7,800 nt of DNA from Sulfurovum sp. bin170. Its GTDB lineage: Bacteria; Campylobacterota; Campylobacteria; Campylobacterales; Sulfurovaceae. The stretch is taken from contig NZ_JAACKB010000293.1 in NCBI RefSeq assembly GCF_010892395.1, forward strand, positions 1-7,800, written 5' to 3'. The notes beneath the pieces were generated by a model. That model saw only the letters and a list, made by a program, of their open reading frames with translations. It was not told the DNA's origin and ran no database searches. Positions 1 to 5,183 of this stretch are shown here, piece by piece (the first letter of the stretch is position 1; each line of letters starts with the position of its first letter). The translations under genes were made by a program, and so were the position numbers.

Positions 1-23
1 ATAAATTAAATGTTTAAAATTTT

Positions 24-49
24 GTCGGGCAGAGGGCAGCCCGACCTAC
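24..49 (-). repeat. REP-like palindrome with GTAG head
   Basis: Read on the minus strand, a GTAG tetranucleotide (49-46) is followed by a perfect 7-bp stem, GTCGGGC (45-39) with GCCCGAC (30-24), and an 8-base loop (38-31). A GTAG or GGAG head before a GC-rich hairpin is the usual layout of REP sequences mobilised by RAYT (TnpA-REP, Y1-type) transposases. The element is far more GC-rich than the A/T-rich DNA around it. It ends at base 49, directly before the GGA that probably serves as the ribosome-binding site of the first gene. No RAYT gene is present in the window, so the family assignment rests on structure alone. Confidence 0.6.
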
Positions 50-58
50 GGAAAAATA

Positions 59-781
59 ATGAAAATAGAAGAAATATACAACCAACTAAACGAAATAAGT
101 TCATTTGAACTACAAGAAAAATGGGACAATTCAGGTCTGCTCGTGGGTGAGATGAACCGTGAGTTTGAGCAGATAGTCATTGCTCTCGATATAGATAGAG
201 AGATGTTAGAGTATGCAAAAGAGGATACACTTTTTATTGTTCACCATCCACTCATCTTTTCAGGACTTAAACAGTTAGATTTTTCTGTTTATCCTTCAAA
301 TCTGCTAGAGATAATGATACAAAAACGACTATCATTAATTGCTATGCATACCAATTTTGACAAGACCCATCTCAACAGTTATGTATTTGAAAAAGTTCTA
401 GGTTTCAAAAAAGAGTTCCAAGATGAGTTTATTTGCAGAACAACAGGTAATTGGACAAAGGATGAACTTTTAAATCTTCTAAAAACAAAATTGAATCTAG
501 AGACTCTGCGTGTGGTTTCTCCAAAAAATAGAATCAACTCCATAGCACTAACAACAGGAGCAGGAGCTTCACTGATGGATGAGGTGAATGCTGACTGTTT
601 TTTGACAGGTGATATAAAATATCATGATGCGATGAAAGCTATGAGTCAAAATCTGATGATGGTTGATATTGGTCATTATGAGAGTGAGAAGTTTTTTGTG
701 GATGTGCTAATGGATGAATTGAAAAATTTAGGTCATTTGGGTATAATTTCGCAATCACAAAACCCATTTAAGATAATTTAG
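59..781 (+). CDS. Nif3/YbgI-like dinuclear metal centre protein
   Basis: This is a 240-residue member of the Nif3/YbgI (DUF34) family, soluble cytoplasmic proteins that form hexameric rings with two metal ions per subunit. Their biochemical role is unsettled; a GTP cyclohydrolase-like or metal-handling role has been suggested. The family signature WDNSGLLVG lies at residues 22-30. The expected metal ligands are all visible: His62-His63 (in VHHP), Asp101 (in HTNFD), and His206 and Glu210 (in DIGHYESE). They fall at almost the same positions as in E. coli YbgI, and the length (240 against about 247) shows the protein is complete. The ATG follows a weak GGA site that abuts the upstream REP-like hairpin. 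It is the first gene of the plus-strand operon, 47 bp before the zinc-ribbon gene. The same pair occurs in H. pylori (HP0959/HP0958). The family is clear; the function is not. Confidence 0.93.
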   Translation: MKIEEIYNQLNEISSFELQEKWDNSGLLVGEMNREFEQIVIALDIDREMLEYAKEDTLFIVHHPLIFSGLKQLDFSVYPSNLLEIMIQKRLSLIAMHTNFDKTHLNSYVFEKVLGFKKEFQDEFICRTTGNWTKDELLNLLKTKLNLETLRVVSPKNRINSIALTTGAGASLMDEVNADCFLTGDIKYHDAMKAMSQNLMMVDIGHYESEKFFVDVLMDELKNLGHLGIISQSQNPFKII

Positions 782-816
782 ATAAATAGGTATTAGCAAA
801 ATAGGCTTGACACCCC

Positions 817-822
817 AAAGGA
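817..822 (+). promoter_or_regulatory. Ribosome-binding site fixing a TTG start
   Basis: AAAGGA lies 6 bases before the TTG at 829. The first in-frame ATG of the downstream gene is codon 90, inside the coiled coil, so an ATG start would remove a third of the protein. The site and the conserved N-terminal region together fix the TTG start. Confidence 0.75.
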
Positions 823-828
823 TAGAGA

Positions 829-1548
829 TTGAACAAACATTTAAATGAGCTAATTGAGCTTTCAAAGATAGACAAGTCGATAGATGACTTTACCCCACTA
901 ATCGAAGCTGCACAGAAAAAACTGGCTAGAAAAGTAACAAAAAAAGAGGATATTGACAAAAGAATTAATGGCTTGAATGCAGAGATAGATGATGCTAACT
1001 CTAAGATCTCTTCTTATGAAGAGCAGATTAAAGTTTTGAGTGAGCAGTTGACACTTGGTGTGAGCAAAGAGAAAGAGGTCAAGACAGAAAAAGAGATGAA
1101 GGCTCTACAGATGGAGACTGAACTTGCTAAAGAGAAGTTGAGTCATGCCAATAGTGAGATAGAGAGACAAAATAAGATTCTTGATGTGAAAAATCAAGAG
1201 CTTGAGGTAGTAACTGTCCAGTTGAAAGATGCAAGTCAGGAAGTGGATAAAGTCTCTGTCACGGTAACCGAGAAGATGAACTCTATTGAGGCAGATAAGG
1301 CTAAACTTTTTGCGACAAGAGAGAACAACACTATGGCTATTGACCAGAAGATTTTATCTTTTTATGAGAAGATTCGTATCTGGGCTAGAAATACAGCTGT
1401 TGTACCTGTTAAGAAACAAGCTTGTTATGGTTGTTATATGAAACTGAACGACTCGGCATATGCAGCAATTATTAAATCGGAAGAGATTCATACCTGTCAC
1501 CACTGTGGGAGAATCTTGTATCTTGGGCCTCAAACTGCTGAGGCATAG
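829..1548 (+). CDS. Coiled-coil C4 zinc-ribbon protein, HP0958/FlgZ family
   Basis: This is a 239-residue protein of COG1579, the family of H. pylori HP0958 (FlgZ). HP0958 is reported to stabilise the flagellar sigma factor RpoN and to bind flaA mRNA, so it is needed for flagellum assembly. Residues about 25-165 are a long, highly charged heptad-like helix (rich in E, K, Q and S) expected to form an antiparallel coiled-coil hairpin. The C-terminal part carries the zinc ribbon: Cys199 and Cys202 (CYGC), then Cys223 and Cys226 (CHHC), in the typical context KKQACYGCYMKLND. Translation starts at TTG with AAAGGA 6 bases upstream; no earlier ATG exists before codon 90. It lies 12 bp before waaA. 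Family membership is strong. A flagellar role here is inferred from the H. pylori relative, because no flagellar genes are in the window and COG1579 proteins also occur in non-motile bacteria. Confidence 0.9.
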   Translation: MNKHLNELIELSKIDKSIDDFTPLIEAAQKKLARKVTKKEDIDKRINGLNAEIDDANSKISSYEEQIKVLSEQLTLGVSKEKEVKTEKEMKALQMETELAKEKLSHANSEIERQNKILDVKNQELEVVTVQLKDASQEVDKVSVTVTEKMNSIEADKAKLFATRENNTMAIDQKILSFYEKIRIWARNTAVVPVKKQACYGCYMKLNDSAYAAIIKSEEIHTCHHCGRILYLGPQTAEA

Positions 1549-1550
1549 GT

Positions 1551-1554
1551 AGGA
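1551..1554 (+). promoter_or_regulatory. Ribosome-binding site for the TTG start of waaA
   Basis: AGGA lies 6 bases before TTG at 1561, just after the stop codon of the zinc-ribbon gene (1546-1548). The first internal Met of the product is residue 104, beyond the catalytic Glu region at 57-64. A non-ATG start is therefore forced, and this site chooses the TTG. Confidence 0.7.
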
Positions 1555-1560
1555 TCTCAT

Positions 1561-2736
1561 TTGGATAAGATATTTTTTATCCTCTATAGTGTAATCATTA
1601 CCATAATATATGTTATAGCACTCCCTTTTCTATTTTGGTTTTCAAAACGAAGGTCAAAATATAAAATCTCTATTCCTGCACGATTTTTTTTGAAAAATAA
1701 CAGACCTTTGAAGTCAGATGGTATTTGGTTTCACTCTTGTAGTTTTGGTGAGGCACGAGCTATATATTCTATAGTTGATAAGTTACCAAAAGAGCTTTTG
1801 AGACTTACTACTACAACTCAGACAGGATATGAGGCTATTTCTAAAAAGCAGAGTGAACAGAGCCGTTATATGCCGTTTGAACCTCTGCTCTTCTTTTGGC
1901 TTAAGCCTCAAAAAGTTTTAGTGGTGATGGAGGCAGAGTTTTGGTATCTTCTTTTTGCTTTGGCACAAAAGAGAGGGGCAAAGACACTGCTTATCAATGC
2001 GAGGATGAGTGATAGATCGTTTCATAAATATCAGAGGATGTCATGGTTTTATAAGATGATATTTGCTTATATTGACGAGGTATACGCACAGAGTGAGATA
2101 GACAGAGAGAGATTAGAGTTGTTGGGTGCTAAAAATGTTCAAGTTATTGGAAATGTGAAGTTGGCAGATATTTCTGTAGTTACGAAACAGTTATCAAAAC
2201 CAAAAGCGATGCTTGTTTGTGCAGGAAGTACTCATGAGGGTGAAGAGCAGTTGATACTAGAAGCTTTTGCTAAACTAAAAGAGGAAGAGAAGAGTGCTAA
2301 ACTGGTAGTGGTTCCAAGGCATCCTGAACGATTTGAGAAGGTCTCTTTGATGGTGAAAAATTTTGCCAAAGAGCATCACTACTCTTGGCATAACTACTCA
2401 GACAATGAGGCGTTCAATTCGGATATAGTCGTTGCTGATATTTTAGGTGAGTTGGTTAATATCTATGCAATATCGGATATTGTTATCTTGGGTGGAGCTT
2501 TTGCCAAAGTTGGTGGGCATAATGCAGCAGAGGCAGCACAGTTTGGTTGTAAAATAATCTCTGGAGAGCATTACTTTAACCAACGAGACATCTTCTCAAT
2601 GATAGAGGGGATAGCGATAGTTACAGAGTCAAATTTGGCTAGAAGATTACAACAGCATGGGCAGTTAATCCCAACAAAGATAATTCAAAGAACCGATATA
2701 GAACCAATATTAAATTCTATAAAAGATGTTCTGTAG
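1561..2736 (+). CDS. waaA: 3-deoxy-D-manno-octulosonic acid (Kdo) transferase
   Basis: WaaA (KdtA) transfers Kdo from CMP-Kdo to the lipid A precursor at the cytoplasmic face of the inner membrane, the first step of LPS core assembly. The 391-residue product starts with a hydrophobic anchor (about residues 4-28) followed by basic residues. The glycosyltransferase N domain shows WFHSCSFGE at 56-64, whose Glu64 matches the family's catalytic Glu, then TTTTQTG (83-89) and the hallmark MEAEFW...NARMSDRS block (123-153). The C domain shows GSTHEGEEQ (222-230), PRHPERFE (252-259), and GGAFAKVGGHNAAEAA with GEHYFNQRD (311-343), the CMP-Kdo-binding end of GT30 enzymes. It is slightly shorter than E. 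coli WaaA (425) but complete. Whether it adds one or two Kdo residues cannot be read from sequence. Translation starts at TTG. The stop codon TAG is part of the GTAG head of a REP-like hairpin. Confidence 0.95.
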   Translation: MDKIFFILYSVIITIIYVIALPFLFWFSKRRSKYKISIPARFFLKNNRPLKSDGIWFHSCSFGEARAIYSIVDKLPKELLRLTTTTQTGYEAISKKQSEQSRYMPFEPLLFFWLKPQKVLVVMEAEFWYLLFALAQKRGAKTLLINARMSDRSFHKYQRMSWFYKMIFAYIDEVYAQSEIDRERLELLGAKNVQVIGNVKLADISVVTKQLSKPKAMLVCAGSTHEGEEQLILEAFAKLKEEEKSAKLVVVPRHPERFEKVSLMVKNFAKEHHYSWHNYSDNEAFNSDIVVADILGELVNIYAISDIVILGGAFAKVGGHNAAEAAQFGCKIISGEHYFNQRDIFSMIEGIAIVTESNLARRLQQHGQLIPTKIIQRTDIEPILNSIKDVL

Positions 2737-2758
2737 GGGCAGACCCATGTGTCTGCCC
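2733..2758 (+). repeat. REP-like palindrome with GTAG head, possible weak terminator
   Basis: GTAG (2733-2736) is followed by a perfect 8-bp stem, GGGCAGAC (2737-2744) with GTCTGCCC (2751-2758), around a 6-base loop. Pairing can extend two more steps (G-U, A-U) into 2735-2736 and 2759-2760. The layout matches the element at 24-49 in the opposite orientation. The TAG inside the GTAG head is the stop codon of waaA. The hairpin is followed only by TTCCTATTT, an imperfect T-rich tail. It might slow or partly terminate transcription between waaA and the next gene, but it is not a strong intrinsic terminator. Confidence 0.6.
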
Positions 2759-2785
2759 TTCCTATTTAACAAATGGAGTTAGAAG

Positions 2786-3526
2786 ATGGAAAAAGCGTAT
2801 AAACTACTTGCACAGCAAGAGGATATTTCAAATAAAAAAGCAAAAGAGTTAATCGACCGAGGATTAGTATATGTAACTGATAAAAAAGTTAAGATTGCTA
2901 GAGCAGAGATGCCAAATGATACAAACTTTAGAGTAGAGCGAATAGAAAATGTAAAGATTATCTATCAAGATGAGCATATTTTAGCTATCAATAAACCAGC
3001 ACTTTTGGATTCGTATGAGTTGCAAGATGCGATAGAGGAGGATGAGACTGTTTTGATTCATCGTCTTGACCGTGATACCTCTGGGGTTTTGATTCTTGCA
3101 CGAAATGAAGATTTTTTAGCAGATGCAATAGAAGCTTTTAAGAGGCGAAAAGTCAAGAAACGATATGTGGCATGGGTAGAGGGGGTATTTTGTGAAGAGA
3201 TTACTATTAATGCTCCTATTGCCACACATAAACAGGGTGGAAAAGCTTTTTCAGAAATCAACGAAGAGCGTGGACGACCTGCGATTACGGTTGTAAAACC
3301 ACTAGAGATACAGGGTAAAAAGTCCAAAGTAGAGATAGAGATTATGACAGGGCGAACACACCAAATTCGTGTGCATCTATCAAGTATTGGTCACCCTATT
3401 GTAGGTGATGAGCGATATGGTTCTGTGACCCGTTCCAAGAGGATTTTGCTTCATGCGAAAGCTCTTTCGCTTTTGGGTTATGCATTTGAAGCTAAAGAGC
3501 CTAGAGATATACAAAAATATAAATAG
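2786..3526 (+). CDS. RluA-family RNA pseudouridine synthase
   Basis: This enzyme isomerises specific uridines in structured RNA (rRNA or tRNA) to pseudouridine. The 246-residue protein has a short S4-like RNA-binding region at about 1-50 (AKELIDRGLVYV at 19-30). The catalytic domain contains NKP (69-71), the RluA motif HRLDRDTSG at 92-100 with catalytic Asp95, the GRTHQIRVHL block (189-198) leading into GHPIVGDERYG (202-212), and LLHAKALSL (221-229). At 246 residues it is shorter than E. coli RluD (about 325) but normal for the compact Campylobacterota members such as HP0956 and Cj0708. The ATG at 2786 has GGAG 7 bases upstream. It follows waaA after 49 bp that are mostly REP-like hairpin, and it is 11 bp ahead of the small membrane-protein gene. 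Which uridine it modifies cannot be told from the sequence. Confidence 0.93.
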   Translation: MEKAYKLLAQQEDISNKKAKELIDRGLVYVTDKKVKIARAEMPNDTNFRVERIENVKIIYQDEHILAINKPALLDSYELQDAIEEDETVLIHRLDRDTSGVLILARNEDFLADAIEAFKRRKVKKRYVAWVEGVFCEEITINAPIATHKQGGKAFSEINEERGRPAITVVKPLEIQGKKSKVEIEIMTGRTHQIRVHLSSIGHPIVGDERYGSVTRSKRILLHAKALSLLGYAFEAKEPRDIQKYK

Positions 3527-3531
3527 AGGAG
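3526..3531 (+). promoter_or_regulatory. Strong ribosome-binding site for the 41-codon gene
   Basis: GAGGAG begins on the last base of the pseudouridine synthase stop codon and lies 6 bases before GTG at 3538. An ATG two bases earlier (3536) opens a different frame that stops after 11 codons. The site is therefore best assigned to the GTG. Confidence 0.65.
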
Positions 3532-3537
3532 TTTAAT

Positions 3538-3663
3538 GTGCAAGAGAATGATAGCGTTTTATATTATATAGTTTATGGGATTATTTTGGTAGCGTTTTAT
3601 ATTGTTTTGAAGTCGCCTAAAAAGGGTGATACAAAAGATAGTCAAAAAAAAGATGAGAGATAG
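3538..3663 (+). CDS. Small single-pass membrane protein, 41 residues
   Basis: I do not recognise this family. From GTG the product is 41 residues: a short acidic start (MQEND), one hydrophobic stretch of about 17-18 residues from about residue 8 to 25 (LYYIVYGIIL and on to AFYIVL), then a very polar, Lys/Asp-rich tail (KSPKKGDTKDSQKKDER). Acidic residues before the segment and lysines after it predict a membrane protein with its N-terminus outside and its tail in the cytoplasm. Support for it being real comes from the GAGGAG site at ideal distance, the 11-bp gap to the upstream gene, and a composition that makes sense as a protein. It is the last gene of the operon; the convergent unit follows. 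It recalls CcoQ-like or other accessory microproteins in size and shape only. No cytochrome oxidase genes are nearby, so I assign no function. Confidence 0.6.
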   Translation: MQENDSVLYYIVYGIILVAFYIVLKSPKKGDTKDSQKKDER

Positions 3664-3714
3664 TTTTCAATTAATTGAAAAAAATATACCAAAATCTTTT
3701 CAATTGGTTGAAAA
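3664..3714. repeat. Pair of near-identical 18-bp palindromes
   Basis: Directly after the stop of the small gene lies the perfect palindrome TTTTCAATTAATTGAAAA (3664-3681). A second copy, TTTTCAATTGGTTGAAAA (3697-3714), differs only in the two central bases and gains an outer C-G pair (3696 and 3715). The centres are 33 bp apart, roughly three helical turns. They could be twin operator sites, weak AT-rich hairpins acting as a two-way terminator between convergent genes, or a 33-bp tandem duplication. The sequence alone does not decide. The rest of the convergent spacer to 3866 holds only an imperfect inverted repeat and no convincing gene. Confidence 0.55.
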
Positions 3715-3866
3715 GTAAACAGATATAGAGAACTCTTTTGTGGTGGTTGATAATATAGAGGGTAGTGTACCAAAAATTTGTGCAAAAAGATAAATTGATT
3801 TAAAAGAGAGTACTACCTACAGGAGAGGGGAATGAAATATTCAAACCCTCTAACTTTAGCCCTAAT

Positions 3867-5054
3867 CTATCGTCTCCTATAATAGTTCATCCGAATAGCC
3901 TGTGCCAACTGGTGAACAGCCATAATATAGTGTTCTCTTGGATTATATCTAGCAATCGCATATAGATTTGGTGTCCCCCACCACATCTCATCTTTTGTAT
4001 ATCTATTTAGTTTTACAAGCATTACAGAACCTCTATAACCATAGAAGTTGCTAGTAGGAGTCATACCTAGCGACCGCATTTGAGTTTGGGGATACTCTGT
4101 TTTGTAACCTGCTTTTGCACCATGAAATCTGGTTCCATTATAATTTACTCTCATAGCAACTGGTATATTAGGGTTCCATCCTCCCTTCTCTCTAAAAAAG
4201 TTAGCAACACTTCCGATAGCATCAGCTTTGGTAAATAGGTTTATCTGCCCACTGCCATCATGGTCAACAGTGTATTGTCTAAATGAGTCAGGCATAAACT
4301 GTGCAAGTCCAAATGCTCCTCCATAAGAGCCAAGTATCGCTCTTGGGTCAAGTTTCTGCTCTCTTGTTAAGAGAAGAAGGTTTTCTAGTTGAGTTGTGAA
4401 AAACTTTGAGCGTTTTCTATACTCTAGTGAGAGAGAAGTTAGAGCATCTAGGATTTTATGGTTTCCTGTATAGCTTCCAAAGTTTGTCTCAACACCGATA
4501 ATCGCAACAATATACTCAGGTGCTACACGATACTCTCTATAAGCTTTATCGAGGTAAAATTTGTTCTCCTTCCAAAACTTGACACCTTTCCCAATTCTAT
4601 CAGGAAAGAAATCTTTACGATATCTATCCCACTCTCCAGGGGTAGTGTGTTTTGCCATTGGTTTAGTTCTCTTGCCAATTACATTATATTTTGTAAGTGC
4701 TTTAACATCACGATTTACACTTGAAAAAACACCTTGAAGATAGCTTCTGCTGAAGTGATGCTTCTGCACCATCTCATTGATAAACTGTTTTAGTTTATAG
4801 CTATTGGAGTAGGAACCTCCTAGATATTGACTCTGTATAGTCTGTAGCGGAAATGGTGGAGTATGTGCAGGTAGGGCAGAGGGGGTGGCTTCAACTACAA
4901 CAGGAGTCTCTTCTATTACCTCTATAGGATAGGTAGGTGCTATTGGTATATGCTCTCTAACTACAATTTGCTTTTTAGGCTCCTCAACCTTTTGGATACA
5001 TCCATTAAGTGCAAAAAGAGAAGCAATTAATGGGACTATCTTTGTATATCTCAT
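3867..5054 (-). CDS. mltB: MltB-type membrane-bound lytic murein transglycosylase
   Basis: MltB cleaves the MurNAc-GlcNAc bond of peptidoglycan with formation of 1,6-anhydroMurNAc, from the inner face of the outer membrane. The 395-residue product starts with a lipoprotein signal ending in LNGC, so Cys19 would be lipidated. Ile20 follows rather than Asp, which is compatible with outer-membrane sorting. A Pro/Val/Glu-rich linker runs from about 20 to 72. The SLT family-3 domain shows IIGVETNFGSYTGN (185-198) with catalytic Glu189, LDALTSLSLEYRKR (202-215), SYGGAFGLAQFMPDSFRQY (243-261), DAIGSVANFF (278-287) and, near the end, ARYNPREHYIMAVHQLAQAI (368-387). All match E. coli MltB in order. The ATG has AAAGGA (5067-5062) 7 bases upstream. 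It is 129 bp downstream of the carbonic anhydrase gene, and that leader is full of inverted repeats that can pair with the start codon. Confidence 0.95.
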   Translation of the reverse strand: MRYTKIVPLIASLFALNGCIQKVEEPKKQIVVREHIPIAPTYPIEVIEETPVVVEATPSALPAHTPPFPLQTIQSQYLGGSYSNSYKLKQFINEMVQKHHFSRSYLQGVFSSVNRDVKALTKYNVIGKRTKPMAKHTTPGEWDRYRKDFFPDRIGKGVKFWKENKFYLDKAYREYRVAPEYIVAIIGVETNFGSYTGNHKILDALTSLSLEYRKRSKFFTTQLENLLLLTREQKLDPRAILGSYGGAFGLAQFMPDSFRQYTVDHDGSGQINLFTKADAIGSVANFFREKGGWNPNIPVAMRVNYNGTRFHGAKAGYKTEYPQTQMRSLGMTPTSNFYGYRGSVMLVKLNRYTKDEMWWGTPNLYAIARYNPREHYIMAVHQLAQAIRMNYYRRR

Positions 5055-5079
5055 GGTAAAATCCTTTGTTTTATTAAGC

Positions 5080-5158
5080 TTCTTGCAAAATTAGGAAACG
5101 AAAACTTTAGTTTCGACTCTTTCGGGGCTGAAGCCTCCGATTCCAAGTTCTACAAGAA
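5080..5158. repeat. 79-bp composite palindromic element with imperfect terminal inverted repeats
   Basis: The outer arms TTCTTGCAAAATTAGGAA (5080-5097) and the complement of 5141-5158 match at 14 of 18 positions. Between them are two short hairpins: CGAAAACT with AGTTTCG (5099-5115, one bulged A) and TCGGGGCT with AGCCTCCGA (5122-5140, one bulged T). The minus strand carries GTAG at 5152-5149, as in the two other REP-like elements in the window. A non-coding stretch with terminal inverted repeats and inner hairpins looks like a MITE or a REP doublet (REPIN). No clear target-site duplication can be made out in the A/T-rich flanks, and no transposase is nearby. Confidence 0.5.
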
Positions 5159-5167
5159 ATTTATTTT

Positions 5168-5175
5168 ATTTTACC
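5168..5175 (-). promoter_or_regulatory. Candidate -10 box for mltB
   Basis: On the minus strand the bases TGGTAAAAT (5176-5168) resemble an extended -10 (TGnTATAAT with one mismatch), about 115 bp before the mltB ATG. No good -35 box is visible; Campylobacterota promoters often lack one. A transcript from here would begin around 5161, so it would miss the upstream arm that otherwise pairs with the start codon. This is weak evidence, because short A/T-rich boxes arise by chance. Confidence 0.22.
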
Positions 5176-5183
5176 ATAAAAAG

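Larger units (their letters stand above)
5049..5181 (-). promoter_or_regulatory. Possible mltB leader structure burying the start codon
   Basis: On the minus strand, ATGGTAAAAT (5177-5168) is perfectly complementary to ATTTTACCAT (5062-5053), which includes the first two bases of the mltB start codon. The stem extends by U-G and U-A pairs (5178-5181 with 5052-5049), making 14 pairs that cover the whole ATG. Inside it lie the arms of the 5080-5158 element and two hairpins, giving a three-way junction. The upstream arm starts two bases after the carbonic anhydrase stop codon. A ribosome ending there could hold the stem open, so translational coupling is possible. This is inferred from complementarity by eye; no folding energy was computed. 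Confidence 0.35.

Noticed and set aside
807..835. Perfect TTGACA hexamer (807-812) before the zinc-ribbon gene, looking like a -35 box.
   Set aside because: No TATAAT-like box lies 16-18 bases downstream; that position falls on the start codon region. The gene is only 47 bp behind an operon partner, so the match is probably chance.
768..959. Antisense 63-residue frame at the start of the zinc-ribbon gene.
   Set aside because: It is the mirror of coiled-coil codons (Ser/Phe-rich), has no ribosome-binding site, and overlaps a well-supported gene.
2737..2767. Hairpin after waaA as a full rho-independent terminator.
   Set aside because: The tail TTCCTATTT is not a continuous T run, and the next gene follows within 50 bp in the same direction. 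It is kept as a REP-like repeat with only possible weak termination.
3058..3327. Antisense 89-residue frame inside the pseudouridine synthase gene.
   Set aside because: It is a shadow of a gene with clear catalytic motifs on the other strand.
3664..3866. CRISPR-like or tandem-repeat array in the convergent spacer.
   Set aside because: There are only two copies of the 18-bp palindrome, with a 15-base gap and no further units. This is not an array.
3821..3882. AGGAG 6 bases before an ATG at 3832, opening a 16-codon frame (MKYSNPLTLALIYRLL).
   Set aside because: The frame is very short, its end runs antisense into the mltB 3' end, and nothing beyond the ribosome-site-like sequence supports it. 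It may be a leftover gene start but cannot be called.
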